NCBI GenBank assembly: GCA_021786335.1
Contig: JAJYNM010000033.1
Span: 1-16,640 of the forward strand
From: an archaeon
GTDB taxonomy: Archaea > Thermoproteota > Nitrososphaeria > Nitrososphaerales > UBA183
DNA length: 16,640 bases
Reading direction: 5' to 3'
Shown here: positions 6,290 through 14,176 of the stretch, piece after piece
How the letters are laid out: the number at the start of each line of letters is the position of its first letter
Position numbering within the stretch: the stretch's first letter is position 1
The notes under the pieces: model-generated
What the model saw: the letters and a program-made list of their open reading frames with translations, nothing else
Databases searched by the model: none
What the model was told of the DNA's origin: nothing
Program-made: the position numbers and the translations under genes

Positions 6290-6783
6290 GAATTCCGGCC
6301 GCAGTCGCGAAGATGCTCTCGGACCAGGGCGTGGTCTACCTCGCGACGTCCGGCAAGGAAGGGACGCCAAACGTCAGCCCAAGGACCGCGTACTGGCTCC
6401 TCGACGACGAGACGATAGCCGTCTGCGAGTGGTTCAGGTACAGGACGTACTGGAATCTGCAGGAAAACAACAGCGCGGCGATGGCGGTGGTCGACCTCGC
6501 CGCCTTCGAGGGCTGGCAGCTGAAGGGCCGCTGCGAGTGCGTAGCGGAGGCGGGCGTGATCGCGAAGCTCCTCAGAAAGATCATGGCAGAACACGTCCAC
6601 GCCCGCTTCAACAGGGTGATGCAGCTTCACGCCGGAGGACACCCTCCCATAATCATCAAGCTCAGGGTGCAGGAGGTGTCCCCATTCGCGATAGGCGAAC
6701 CGGGTCAGGCGGCGGCCCCTGGCGGGTCCCCGGTGCGGGCGGCCGGGAAGAGAAACAGCAACGGGAGAGAAGCGCGTGAATAA
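6286..6783 (+). CDS. Pyridoxamine 5'-phosphate oxidase-like FMN-binding protein
   Basis: A 165-aa protein with the split-barrel flavin-binding fold. VVYLATSGKEGTPNVSPRTAYWLLDDETIAV (residues 16-46) is the typical first hairpin of the PNPOx-like family (L-A-T-x-x-x-x-G-x-P-N-V), and FRYRTYWNLQENNSAAMAVVD (about 50-70) is the phosphate-binding helix and strand that follow. GWQLKGRCECV continues the barrel. Members reduce or oxidise small substrates with FMN or F420; the substrate cannot be told. The last 30 residues (after PFAIGEPG) are low-complexity. It starts at the ATGA overlap with the Sm-like gene and ends eight nt inside the next gene, so it is translationally coupled on both sides. Confidence 0.75.
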   Translation: MRIPAAVAKMLSDQGVVYLATSGKEGTPNVSPRTAYWLLDDETIAVCEWFRYRTYWNLQENNSAAMAVVDLAAFEGWQLKGRCECVAEAGVIAKLLRKIMAEHVHARFNRVMQLHAGGHPPIIIKLRVQEVSPFAIGEPGQAAAPGGSPVRAAGKRNSNGREARE

Positions 6784-7804
6784 ACCCAGACAGGTGGCCG
6801 ACCCGCACCCGACAGACGAGAAGGCAAGGAGAGAGCTGTACAACCTGCGCCCCGCCCAGCAGGTGCTGAACCTCCTCTCCGGTGGCGAGGTCAAGGAGCT
6901 CAGACCGGTCTTCGACCTCGAGCACGCGTGCAGGTACCCTCTGGTGGAGCAGACTTGCGGACTGGAGCCACATGAGGTGCCCGGCCTCCTCGACAGGATG
7001 GCGACTCACGGCATCCTCAGCTCAACAGTCGAGGAGCGCGTCCTCTCCTGCGGCAAGTGCGGCTCGGTGAACGTGGCAGTGAGGTACAGGTGCCCCTTCT
7101 GCAGATCCTTCAACCTGAGCAAGCAGAGGACCATGGAGCACGTGTCGTGCAGGTACATAGACGCGGAGAGCCGGTTCCCAGTGAAAGGGTCTTCGATGCT
7201 GTGCCCGAGGTGCGGCGTCGAGTTCAGGGCGACGGGTCCCGACGCTCGGGAGAGAGACAGCTGGTTCTTCTGCATGGACTGCAACAAGAGGACGAAAGAG
7301 CCCACCATGAAGTTCGAGTGCAGGCAGTGCGGGACCGTCATGTCCCCAGACGACGTCCGCTTCACAGACCTCCACTCTTACACCCTCGCCGAGGGGATCG
7401 ACCTAGGTTCACTCGTCCTGCTGGGTCCCGTCATCGACGTCGCGGAGAAGCTCGGGTACCGGGTGGAAAACCCCGGGATGGTCACGGGGAGGAGCGGCAC
7501 GAATCACAGGTTCGACGTCATATGCAAGAAGGAGGACGACGTCGTAATCGCCGTCGACTTCGTATACTCGGACGTGCTGGTCAATGAGCAATCTGTGATA
7601 ACTCTGTTCGCGAAGAGCTACGATTCGCCGGTCGGGCGCGCAATCTTGGTTGCCGTGCCCGCATTGACGGACCAGGCTAGGAAGCTCGCGGCCCAGTATC
7701 GCATCACGACCATCGAAGGCAGCAAGCGCGAGGACGTCTGCCAGAGGGTTAAGGAGGCGCTCGTTTCGCCGCAGAAGGAGGATGACGGCCGGCCCAGAGG
7801 CTGA
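6776..7804 (+). CDS. TackOD1-type zinc-ribbon protein with C-terminal nuclease-like domain
   Basis: A 342-aa protein starting at GTG 6776. Residues 18-85 form a winged-helix-like region. Residues 90-190 carry five CxxC pairs (C92/95, C106/109, C143/146, C166/169, C182/185) and the motif EHVSCRYIDAESRF (121-134), which together match the TackOD1 (thaumarchaeal output domain 1) zinc-binding family, usually an output of signalling proteins. Residues 205-335 form an alpha/beta domain: a helix (DVAEKLGYRVENPG), then RFDVICKKEDDVVIAVDFVYSD (245-266) in the D...x(n)...hD/ExK position of restriction-endonuclease folds, and later strands ILVAVPALTD and RITTIEG. The catalytic Lys is not seen (VDF), so it may be a binding rather than a cutting domain. 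TackOD1 is quite sure; the nuclease-like fold is inference. It sits between the FMN protein and glycosyltransferases. Confidence 0.72.
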   Translation: MNKPRQVADPHPTDEKARRELYNLRPAQQVLNLLSGGEVKELRPVFDLEHACRYPLVEQTCGLEPHEVPGLLDRMATHGILSSTVEERVLSCGKCGSVNVAVRYRCPFCRSFNLSKQRTMEHVSCRYIDAESRFPVKGSSMLCPRCGVEFRATGPDARERDSWFFCMDCNKRTKEPTMKFECRQCGTVMSPDDVRFTDLHSYTLAEGIDLGSLVLLGPVIDVAEKLGYRVENPGMVTGRSGTNHRFDVICKKEDDVVIAVDFVYSDVLVNEQSVITLFAKSYDSPVGRAILVAVPALTDQARKLAAQYRITTIEGSKREDVCQRVKEALVSPQKEDDGRPRG

Positions 7805-7824
7805 ATCAATGGAGTGCGCAGCCC

Positions 7825-9219
7825 TTGAGTCCGGGTCTCCTGATCGTCCTCGTGTACGCCGTCCTCGTCACGGGCGTCTTCTCCCTCTACGACTCCGGGC
7901 TCCTCTACCTCATCATACGGATGATGGGGAGGGACCCAAGGATAGTGGAAGTGTTCGACAGCGAAGCCGACGGGATGCCCGAGTTCAAGCTCCCGACGAT
8001 GACTGTCCTGCTCCCGCTCTACAAGGAGAGGCGCACTCTCGCCCGCCTCGTGAAGAGCGTGCTCGGCTCCGATTATCCGAGGGAGAAGCTGGACGTCCGC
8101 TTCCTGGTCGAGCACGACGACGCGCTGACGCTCGGGTCAATCCTGGAGCTCCCCGACAAGGCCGGACAGGCGGGCGGCGTGGAATACGACGCGTACGGGA
8201 TCCCGAAGAGCGTGAAGGTCTGGAACGGAGTCCGGGCGTCGATAGACGTCGTCTACGAGGGCATCAGGACCAAGCCGAACGCCCTCAACGTCGGGCTGAA
8301 GAACGCGAGGGGGAGCATAATCACGATATACGATGCGGAGGACAGGCCCGACCTGAAACAGCTGAGGAAGGTCGCCGTCTACATGACGAAGCACCCCGGG
8401 GTCGCGTGCGTCCAGGCCCGTCTGTCGTATTACAACCCCGACCAGTCGGTGCTCACCAAGCTCTTCGCGGTCGAGTACATACAGCACTTCCTCGTCTATC
8501 TCCCGGAGCTCTACATGATGAAGAACGTCATCCCGCTCGGAGGGACGAGCAACTTCTTCAGGGTCGAGGTTCTCAGGGGCCTGGAGGGATGGGACCCGAA
8601 GAACGTGACGGAGGACGCGGACCTCGGGATACGCCTCTCGAGGCTCGGCTATTCTGTGGTGCCTATCAACACGGTGACGTGGGAGGAGGCGCCTCCGAAG
8701 CTCTACTTCTGGATCAGGCAGAGGGTGAGGTGGAACAAGGGTTTCCTGTACACGCTGGCCGTCCATTACCGCAACCCGCGCAAGCTGGTAAGGGACGTGG
8801 GGCTGAAGCAGGCGGCGTTCCTCTTCCTCCTCCTTGTGTACCCGATCATCTCCATGATCGCCATCTTCGGCTGGGCCTTCTTCCTGGTCTACTGGATCAA
8901 CTGGTTCGGCCTCCCCTTGCAGCCGCTCGCGGGCTGGGTCCTGACCGCCTACAACTACAGCCCTCTCGTCTTCTACACCTCGATGCTCACTTTCGCGTTC
9001 GGGATACTCTACGGCGTGCTGACGACCATGGACGGCCTGTTCAGGCAAGGAGACGAGTACGCGCTTCGGAAGGTGAAGTACACCCTCATCTCGCCGCTCT
9101 ACCTCCTGCTCCACGCTGTGGCCTCTCTGATAGCGGTCGTAGAGCTCCTCCTCAGGCCGCAGGTCTGGCACAAGACACCGCACGGCTTCTCGATCGAGGA
9201 AGAGGCAGACGATGAATGA
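7825..9219 (+). CDS. GT2 family membrane glycosyltransferase (cellulose synthase-like)
   Basis: A 464-aa protein that transfers a sugar from a nucleotide donor, probably building a chain on or through the membrane. One N-terminal membrane helix (residues 4-30), then a GT-A domain: TVLLPLYKERRTL (60-72), the DxD-type motif DAED (170-173), GGTSNFFR (239-246), TED (262-264, catalytic base) and QRVRW (299-303), the signature of processive family 2 enzymes. Four or five membrane helices follow (about 328-448), and VWHKTPHG ends the core as in related synthases. No in-frame ATG or GTG exists near the start, so TTG 7825 is taken. It begins 20 nt after the TackOD1 gene and its stop overlaps the next gene's ATG, so it belongs to the same operon. 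Sugar and acceptor are unknown. Confidence 0.85.
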   Translation: MSPGLLIVLVYAVLVTGVFSLYDSGLLYLIIRMMGRDPRIVEVFDSEADGMPEFKLPTMTVLLPLYKERRTLARLVKSVLGSDYPREKLDVRFLVEHDDALTLGSILELPDKAGQAGGVEYDAYGIPKSVKVWNGVRASIDVVYEGIRTKPNALNVGLKNARGSIITIYDAEDRPDLKQLRKVAVYMTKHPGVACVQARLSYYNPDQSVLTKLFAVEYIQHFLVYLPELYMMKNVIPLGGTSNFFRVEVLRGLEGWDPKNVTEDADLGIRLSRLGYSVVPINTVTWEEAPPKLYFWIRQRVRWNKGFLYTLAVHYRNPRKLVRDVGLKQAAFLFLLLVYPIISMIAIFGWAFFLVYWINWFGLPLQPLAGWVLTAYNYSPLVFYTSMLTFAFGILYGVLTTMDGLFRQGDEYALRKVKYTLISPLYLLLHAVASLIAVVELLLRPQVWHKTPHGFSIEEEADDE

Positions 9220-10868
9220 ATGAAGGCGTAGGCGCCGAGCCCGAGAGGAGCCGGTTGAAACGCCTCTTCTTGAGCGACGAGTTCTTTCTGGCGGCTGCCG
9301 CTGCGCTCGCTGGCGCGGCGTCCGCCTTCGTCCTCCTGATGCAGAACAGGTACGCCCTCGTCTACTACGGGGACGCGATATCTCACCTCGTGATATCCCG
9401 CAGGATCGTCGACTGGATAGACCCCGGCCTCGCTCAGGTCGGGAGCGTCTGGCTTCCGATGACCCATATCATGCTCCTCCCCTTCGTCCTGAACGACTTC
9501 CTCTTCCACACGGGGCTCGCCGGCACGATCGTGAGCACCTTCTCGATGACCGTGACCACGGTCGTGCTCTACAGGATGGCGAAGCTGCAATTCAAGTCGC
9601 GTCTCGCAGGGTTCGTCGCATCGTCGTTGTACCTCATGAACCCTTCCGTGCTGTACATGGGTGTGGTCCCTATGATGGAAGCCAACTACGTCATGTTCCT
9701 CGTGCTCTCCGTTTACTACCTGCAACAGTGGTACTATTCCACAGACACCTGGAAGCAATACAGGAACCTGCTGAAGTGCTCGTTCGCCGCTTCTGCTGCC
9801 ACGCTGACGCGCTACGAGGCGTGGGTCCTCCCCTTCGCCCTGATCTTCATCCTGCTTGTCGTCCTGATGATAATACGAAGGGAGGCCTGGAGGGCGAAGG
9901 CGAGGGCTTTCCTCTGGGTGGTGATCCCCTTCAGCTTCCTCGGGACCGCGCTGTGGCTGCTCTGGAACCTGGCGATATTCAGGGACCCGCTGTACTTCGC
10001 CGACGCCCCGTACTTCTCGGCTCAGGCCCAGGCGCTCTCGCGGCCCTTCAGGCAGCACCTCTACCTGCAGCCCATCAACTCCGCGTCGATACTGTTCGAT
10101 GTCGCGAGGAACATGTACGGGATCCAAGTCCTCGCCCTCGCGGCTCTGGGGCTCGCTGCCTATGTCTACCTCGGAAGGAGGGAGAGGGAGCTCTCGTTCC
10201 GGCTTCTCACCCTGGCCCTGCTTCTGTCCCCCACCATCGCGGTGTTCCTTGCGATGGTCCAGGGCTCCGGCGAGGTCTACCCCGTCCAGCAGGGCTGGTT
10301 CAACGGCCTGTTCCTGGTCGAGGCCGCGCCCTTCCTGGCCTTCGCCTCGGCTTCGCTGGTCAGCTTCGCGCAGAAGAGAGGGAAGAAGGCGCTGACTGTG
10401 TTCGTGGTCCTACTGGTGGGAACGAGCTACGGCCTTACGCTCGTCAACCAGGGGTTCGCGGTCGGGGCGAACACTGTCCTGAGGGCGCCCATCCTCCCCT
10501 ACGAGCAGTCCGAGCAGGTGACGCTCCAGACGGGCACGGTGCTCGGAAGTATCGCCAAGGAGGGACAAATAGTTCTCTTTGTCACGGCCAGCGACGGGGA
10601 CGACCTGATGTTCTCCAGCGGCCTGCCCCTGAACAGGTTCATAGACGTGGCCGCCGGGAGCTACTGGAAGACTTCGGTGACGTCGCCGTGGGTGTACGGG
10701 GAGTACCTGGTCATGGCAGAGCAACCCTCCCCCGAGATCCAGTCGCTCCTGAGTTACTGGCAGGGCAATCAGAGCGTCCTGATGGAGCACTTCACGGTCG
10801 TCTACGCGAACCAGCAGTACCTGATACTGAAGAACGACAACGCCTCCTCACCACAGGCCCCCGCCTGA
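9216..10868 (+). CDS. GT-C family polytopic glycosyltransferase (PMT/ArnT-like)
   Basis: A 550-aa protein with about ten to twelve membrane helices in its first 420 residues and a soluble beta-rich C-terminal part (430-550). The first extracytoplasmic loop holds YGDAISHLVISRR (51-63) with the catalytic-type Asp at 53, followed by GSVWLPMTHIMLLPF, which is typical of GT-C enzymes that use lipid-linked sugars outside the membrane. PMMEANYVMF (152-161) and TRYEAWVLPF (198-207) match further conserved loops of this group. The start ATG 9216 lies in the stop of the GT2 gene (ATGAATGA). Together they could assemble and then attach a glycan: GT2 on the cytoplasmic face, GT-C on the outside. The acceptor (protein, lipid or polymer) is not evident. 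Confidence 0.8.
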   Translation: MNEGVGAEPERSRLKRLFLSDEFFLAAAAALAGAASAFVLLMQNRYALVYYGDAISHLVISRRIVDWIDPGLAQVGSVWLPMTHIMLLPFVLNDFLFHTGLAGTIVSTFSMTVTTVVLYRMAKLQFKSRLAGFVASSLYLMNPSVLYMGVVPMMEANYVMFLVLSVYYLQQWYYSTDTWKQYRNLLKCSFAASAATLTRYEAWVLPFALIFILLVVLMIIRREAWRAKARAFLWVVIPFSFLGTALWLLWNLAIFRDPLYFADAPYFSAQAQALSRPFRQHLYLQPINSASILFDVARNMYGIQVLALAALGLAAYVYLGRRERELSFRLLTLALLLSPTIAVFLAMVQGSGEVYPVQQGWFNGLFLVEAAPFLAFASASLVSFAQKRGKKALTVFVVLLVGTSYGLTLVNQGFAVGANTVLRAPILPYEQSEQVTLQTGTVLGSIAKEGQIVLFVTASDGDDLMFSSGLPLNRFIDVAAGSYWKTSVTSPWVYGEYLVMAEQPSPEIQSLLSYWQGNQSVLMEHFTVVYANQQYLILKNDNASSPQAPA

Positions 10869-10977
10869 CCGTGCCTGGCCGGCCGCGCCTTGTCCCCTCC
10901 AAGCCGAGCCGAGCAGGCGGCGCTTGGATGAGAGAGCTCCCGTCCCTTCACCCCTAGGCCTCGGGCCCGAGCCGCTA

Positions 10978-11011
10978 GAAGCCCACGACTTCGGTCTTGG
11001 GAGGATGTCAC
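10978..11011 (+). mobile_element. Orphan IS200/IS605-type right end with hairpin
   Basis: GAAGCCCACGACTTCGGTC continues to TTGGG and GAGGATGTCAC. CCCACGAC (10982-10989) pairs with GTCTTGGG (10994-11001) around a TTCG loop with one C-T mismatch; a very similar hairpin followed by GAGGATGTCAC ends many archaeal IS200/IS605 elements and is the 3' scaffold of their TnpB guide (omega) RNA. No tnpA or tnpB remains nearby. Known family recalled from memory, not searched. Confidence 0.55.
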
Positions 11012-11159
11012 GCATGACCGCCCGTCTGTTTGCGGCCCGTGGACGTCAGCCGTTTCCCATAAGACGGGACCGCACGAACGAAGTCGTAGGCGGCTTCGCA
11101 TAGGATTTCTCGCTCGGAAGCTATGCCTTTTCCAGATGACGTAAGAAAATCGAGGAATA

Positions 11160-11220
11160 TTAATAGTCAACACGAGACGGCCTCGCCGAGTTCTACTGAC
11201 TACTACCACCACTACCGCTA
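11160..11220 (+). promoter_or_regulatory. TATA box plus 28-nt repeated motif (copy 2)
   Basis: TTAATAG (11160-11166), an 18-nt spacer and then GCCGAGTTCTACTGAC continuing to ACTACTACCACCAC (11185-11212) and TACCGCTA. It matches 5673-5700 at 26 of 28 positions with an equal TATA distance. No intact gene follows; the next frame is a transposase fragment about 160 nt away, so the element may drive an RNA on its own. Confidence 0.5.
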
Positions 11221-11368
11221 GGCAAGCGGAGCGGCTGCTCCCCCGCAGTGGCGCAGTGATTCCGAATATGTGGGTGAAGATTGCGGGACGAAGTCGCAAG
11301 TCTGACAACCCAACGGGTGACCCCTTGGCCCCGAACGAATCGGCGAGTCCTGAGCGCTCTAGAAGCCG

Positions 11369-11615
11369 ATGGTGCCGTTCAAGAGAAGGGGGAAGGGGAG
11401 AGGGCACAAGGGCGAGAAGGGACGGAGGCTGACGCCTCGTCAGAAGGCGTTCAACAGGGCCCTATCGAAGGCAAGGGTCGTAGTGGAACACACCATATCG
11501 AGGCTGAAGAAGTTCAACATCTTCGGGACCGAATTCCCGGAACAGGCTGAGACACTACGACGCGATGACGGACATAGTGTCTGGGCTCGTCAACATGAGG
11601 ATTCTAGGGGCGTAG
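11369..11615 (+). pseudogene. C-terminal fragment of a DDE transposase (IS5/DDE_Tnp_4-like), frameshifted
   Basis: PFKRRGKGRGHKGEKGRRL, then LTPRQKAFNRALSKARVVVEH, TISRLKKFNIFGTEFPEQA are the end of the catalytic domain of IS5-superfamily (DDE_Tnp_4-like) transposases: the RxxVEHxIxRLKxF segment carries the final catalytic Glu. After the codons near 11547 the match continues one frame over as YDAMTDIVSGLVNMRILGA to a TAG at 11613-11615, so a single-base change has shifted the frame. A stop codon lies just upstream at 11360, and the N-terminal two thirds are missing. It is a dead remnant. Confidence 0.7.
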
Positions 11616-11677
11616 ACCGCGACATCAACAAAGGAAGCAAGAAGGCAGGACGGGACACTCACAATTACGCCCAAGGT

Positions 11678-12976
11678 CTATAGACCGTTTCTTCTTCTTC
11701 CCAATTCTTCTTGGTGTCTTGGAATTAGGCGAATCCCCTCGGCTTGCAGAACCGAGGCTGTCGCTTCGAACAGGCTTGACACGACTGTTATGCCTTTCAG
11801 GTTCTCTATATCCTTGTGGTTCAATCGCTGGGTCTTATCGCCGTATTCCCAATTGAGACGAATCTTCTTGACATCCTTCCCGAGTTCATTGGATAAGCTC
11901 CCGCCGCACTCCATGTCTGTTGTTTGGTCGCCGATAATGTAGAACCTTGCGGTCCTTGACCCTTCCAACTCGAAGTGCTTTATGGCCCGATGGAGCAATC
12001 CTGTCTTCGGCTTTTGGCAGTCCAAGTCCTTGCCATCGACTTTGTGCGGACAATAATACAAAGCGAAGTTCTTTTCGGATATCCCCGCATAGCGCGCCAG
12101 CTCTCCTATCTTACAAGTCATGGCGTTGAGGTCCTCCTTCTTTAGTTTCCCTTCGGAGACATAAGGCTGGTTCGTCACCACGGCAATCCTGAAGTTCGGG
12201 CGCGCCAGTCCAACGAAGGCAAGCAGTACATCTGGAACCCATTCAAAATCCCCAAGGCGGAGGACACCATCTTTCCGGTTTCGGCATATGACGCCGTCTC
12301 GGTCCAAGAAGACCAAAACGATAGGCGTCAATTTGTCTGGTCCATCGGCAGTGGATTTATCCAGCACGTTCGTCGATCGAAACCACGTAAGCTCTCTCTC
12401 CAGTCTGGATGGGTTCCACCGTCCTGCGTAATGTGCGCTTCCGAGTATATACATGACTGGAACCGCAACGAACGCGGTCAGGGCCGCCAGGAAGCCGGGA
12501 GCAAGAAGCCATCCATAACCTTGCGCCAGGACCAGCGAAACGAGCAAACCGACGACGATTAGTGAACCGTACCCCTCCAGAATCGGGATTGTGTAGGCCG
12601 ATTTTGCCGCGAAGATATGAGAGATGGCGCGACGTGCAAGAGAGGGTGTTAATCGTCTTTCCTCAACCTTGGAGATTTCTCCTTGAATCTCGTACGCACG
12701 GTAGAAGCGCAGGTCAGAAGGGTTTCGGTGCTCCAGCACTTTGAGATACGCGTCGATTCTACGGTAGTGAATGGAGAGGAAGTGATTGACCAAAAGCGCA
12801 GGCATAATGACTCCGAGTAGAATCAGGGGAAACCATTGGACAGATACCCGGAAAGCTGCAATGACCGTCAGAAGGAGGACATAGGCAGTCACGAAAGAGG
12901 CGAAGATTGTGTTCCTTTGGGACGTTATCTGAAGAAGCTCATGCCTGTAGGCTTCGTACTCCACTTTCCAAGACAT
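11678..12976 (-). CDS. HAD-family phosphatase (GmhB-like) fused to an N-terminal membrane domain
   Basis: A 432-aa protein. Residues 25-70 and 130-180 hold four membrane helices in two pairs, separated by a charged stretch (YLKVLEHRNPSDLRFYRAYEIQ). From 217 on it is a HAD phosphatase: VLVFLDRDGVI (221-231, nucleophile and acid Asp), VVTNQ (266-270), YYCPHKVDGKDLDCQKPKTG (307-326) and YIIGDQTTDM (346-355). The CPH...DC loop is the zinc-binding loop of heptose-bisphosphate and histidinol-phosphate phosphatases (GmhB/HisB type). A soluble GmhB is about 190 aa and has no membrane part, so this fusion is unusual and would place the phosphatase at the membrane. GGAG lies about nine nt before the ATG at 12976. 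It is third in the minus-strand operon, 24 nt after the propeller-like gene. Substrate is likely a sugar phosphate. Confidence 0.75.
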   Translation of the reverse strand: MSWKVEYEAYRHELLQITSQRNTIFASFVTAYVLLLTVIAAFRVSVQWFPLILLGVIMPALLVNHFLSIHYRRIDAYLKVLEHRNPSDLRFYRAYEIQGEISKVEERRLTPSLARRAISHIFAAKSAYTIPILEGYGSLIVVGLLVSLVLAQGYGWLLAPGFLAALTAFVAVPVMYILGSAHYAGRWNPSRLERELTWFRSTNVLDKSTADGPDKLTPIVLVFLDRDGVICRNRKDGVLRLGDFEWVPDVLLAFVGLARPNFRIAVVTNQPYVSEGKLKKEDLNAMTCKIGELARYAGISEKNFALYYCPHKVDGKDLDCQKPKTGLLHRAIKHFELEGSRTARFYIIGDQTTDMECGGSLSNELGKDVKKIRLNWEYGDKTQRLNHKDIENLKGITVVSSLFEATASVLQAEGIRLIPRHQEELGRRRNGL

Positions 12977-13000
12977 CTTAACGCGCTCCTTTCAAGGCCG

Positions 13001-14176
13001 CTAGTTATGCGCCTCGTTGCGACGGGAGCTAACGGGGGGCCTTCTTCTGAGAAAAGCAAACACCAGCACCGCCACGATGATGACCGCAGCCACGCCAGTC
13101 AGCTCATAAATCGTCGTCGAGTTTGCAGAGCCACTCGCGCTACTAGCTGGCGAGGTCGAGGTGGGGCCCGTGTTTGTGCCTGTGTTCGTGTTAGTTGGAG
13201 TCGAGTTGGTAATCTCAGAAAAGTAGGCGTCGTTCAGGGGTTCCCCACCAGTGTTTCTGCCACCGAGGCAATACAAATAGCCCGACGAAGCGACGCATGA
13301 CACGCCATAGCCCACAACCGGGTAGCTCGCAGTCTGTTTCCACGCTCCTATCCCCGAGCCTGAGACCGGGGCAAAGTACACTGCGCTCGTGTCGTCTCCG
13401 CTGACATCGTAGGGGGCTAATCCAGTATGCCCTGCGACACAGTATACGAAGCCGCCGTAGACAGCACATGGTTCGGAGGCGACGGCAAACGGATAGTCAG
13501 TGGTCTTCGTCGCGTTTCCCATCCCGTCGCTAGAAAGGGACGCATAGTATGTTGAATTGCTAAGGGTAACATAGTGTTCTGCACCAATGCAATAGATGTC
13601 TCCGGAAGTGGCGGTGCAGGTGGAAGTATCTGGAGGCTGAACTGTGTGCTCCATCTTCCAACTCCCTACGCCCGAGTTTGAGATTGGAGCATAGAAACCC
13701 TCCAAGCCAGCCCCAATGCAGTAGATGTACCCTGAGCTAGATACGCACGGGGTAGCAGGGGTAGGTGCCGGCGTGCTCTCTGTCCAGTTTCCTATCCCCT
13801 GTTCTGAAAGCGCGGCGTAATACGTCGGCCAGGTCGTTGCATAGGGATCTCCGTGGCTAATGCAGTAAATGTAGCCAGAATCAGCGACACACGACGATGC
13901 CTTTCCCGGATAGGGGGTGGAGTTCGTCCACTGTCCTATTCCTGAGCTTGAAATTGGAGCAAAGTAAGTGAGATTTCCGGAGACACAATAGATGTCGACG
14001 AGATAGGGCACACATAGCTGTCCGGCGCCTTCTTGTGGAGCGCTGGTCGTGGGCGTCCATCCTGCAAGTTGTCCGGTCGAGGAAGAACCTTGAGAACTTG
14101 CAGGAAAGGAGGATGTCAAGAGTAAGACGAGCGATAGTGCAACCACAGGAATCGTGTATCGGAGACTCCTACTCAC
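13001..14176 (-). CDS. Secreted, membrane-anchored six-repeat propeller-like (kelch-like) surface protein
   Basis: The frame opens further upstream, but the signal peptide starts at GTG 14176 (VSRSLRYTIPVVALSLVLLLTSSFPASSQG), with a GGGGGA just before it and an eight-nt overlap with the previous stop (GTGAGTAG); translation is coupled. The mature protein has six repeats of about 40-55 residues of the type YxAxxSxxGIGxW...P...CVxSSGYIYCIGG, each with a Cys pair eight or nine residues apart that could form a disulfide in every blade. The repeats resemble kelch/beta-propeller blades. A Thr/Ser/Asn-rich linker (STPTNTNTGTNTGPTSTS) leads to a final membrane helix (TGVAAVIIVAVLVFAF) and a basic tail, so it is held on the outer face of the membrane, probably glycosylated. 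Binding partner unknown. Confidence 0.75.
   Translation of the reverse strand: MSRSLRYTIPVVALSLVLLLTSSFPASSQGSSSTGQLAGWTPTTSAPQEGAGQLCVPYLVDIYCVSGNLTYFAPISSSGIGQWTNSTPYPGKASSCVADSGYIYCISHGDPYATTWPTYYAALSEQGIGNWTESTPAPTPATPCVSSSGYIYCIGAGLEGFYAPISNSGVGSWKMEHTVQPPDTSTCTATSGDIYCIGAEHYVTLSNSTYYASLSSDGMGNATKTTDYPFAVASEPCAVYGGFVYCVAGHTGLAPYDVSGDDTSAVYFAPVSGSGIGAWKQTASYPVVGYGVSCVASSGYLYCLGGRNTGGEPLNDAYFSEITNSTPTNTNTGTNTGPTSTSPASSASGSANSTTIYELTGVAAVIIVAVLVFAFLRRRPPVSSRRNEAHN

Larger units (their letters stand above)
10869..11368. other. Intergenic mobile-element remnants
   Basis: No intact gene. It holds an orphan IS200/IS605-type right end (10978-11011), a TATA box with the second copy of the 28-nt motif (11160-11220), and the start of a broken transposase at 11369. 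A TnpB reading frame cannot be made out upstream of the right end. Confidence 0.5.

Noticed and set aside
7782..9215. Long second open frame across the GT2 gene
   Set aside because: Arg/Gly/Pro-rich shadow frame in GC-rich DNA; the overlapping frame has all the GT2 motifs.
1560..11220. CRISPR array suggested by recurring TAGTAG/CTACTA tracts
   Set aside because: The tracts are isolated, thousands of bases apart, and have no regular spacers or palindromic repeats.
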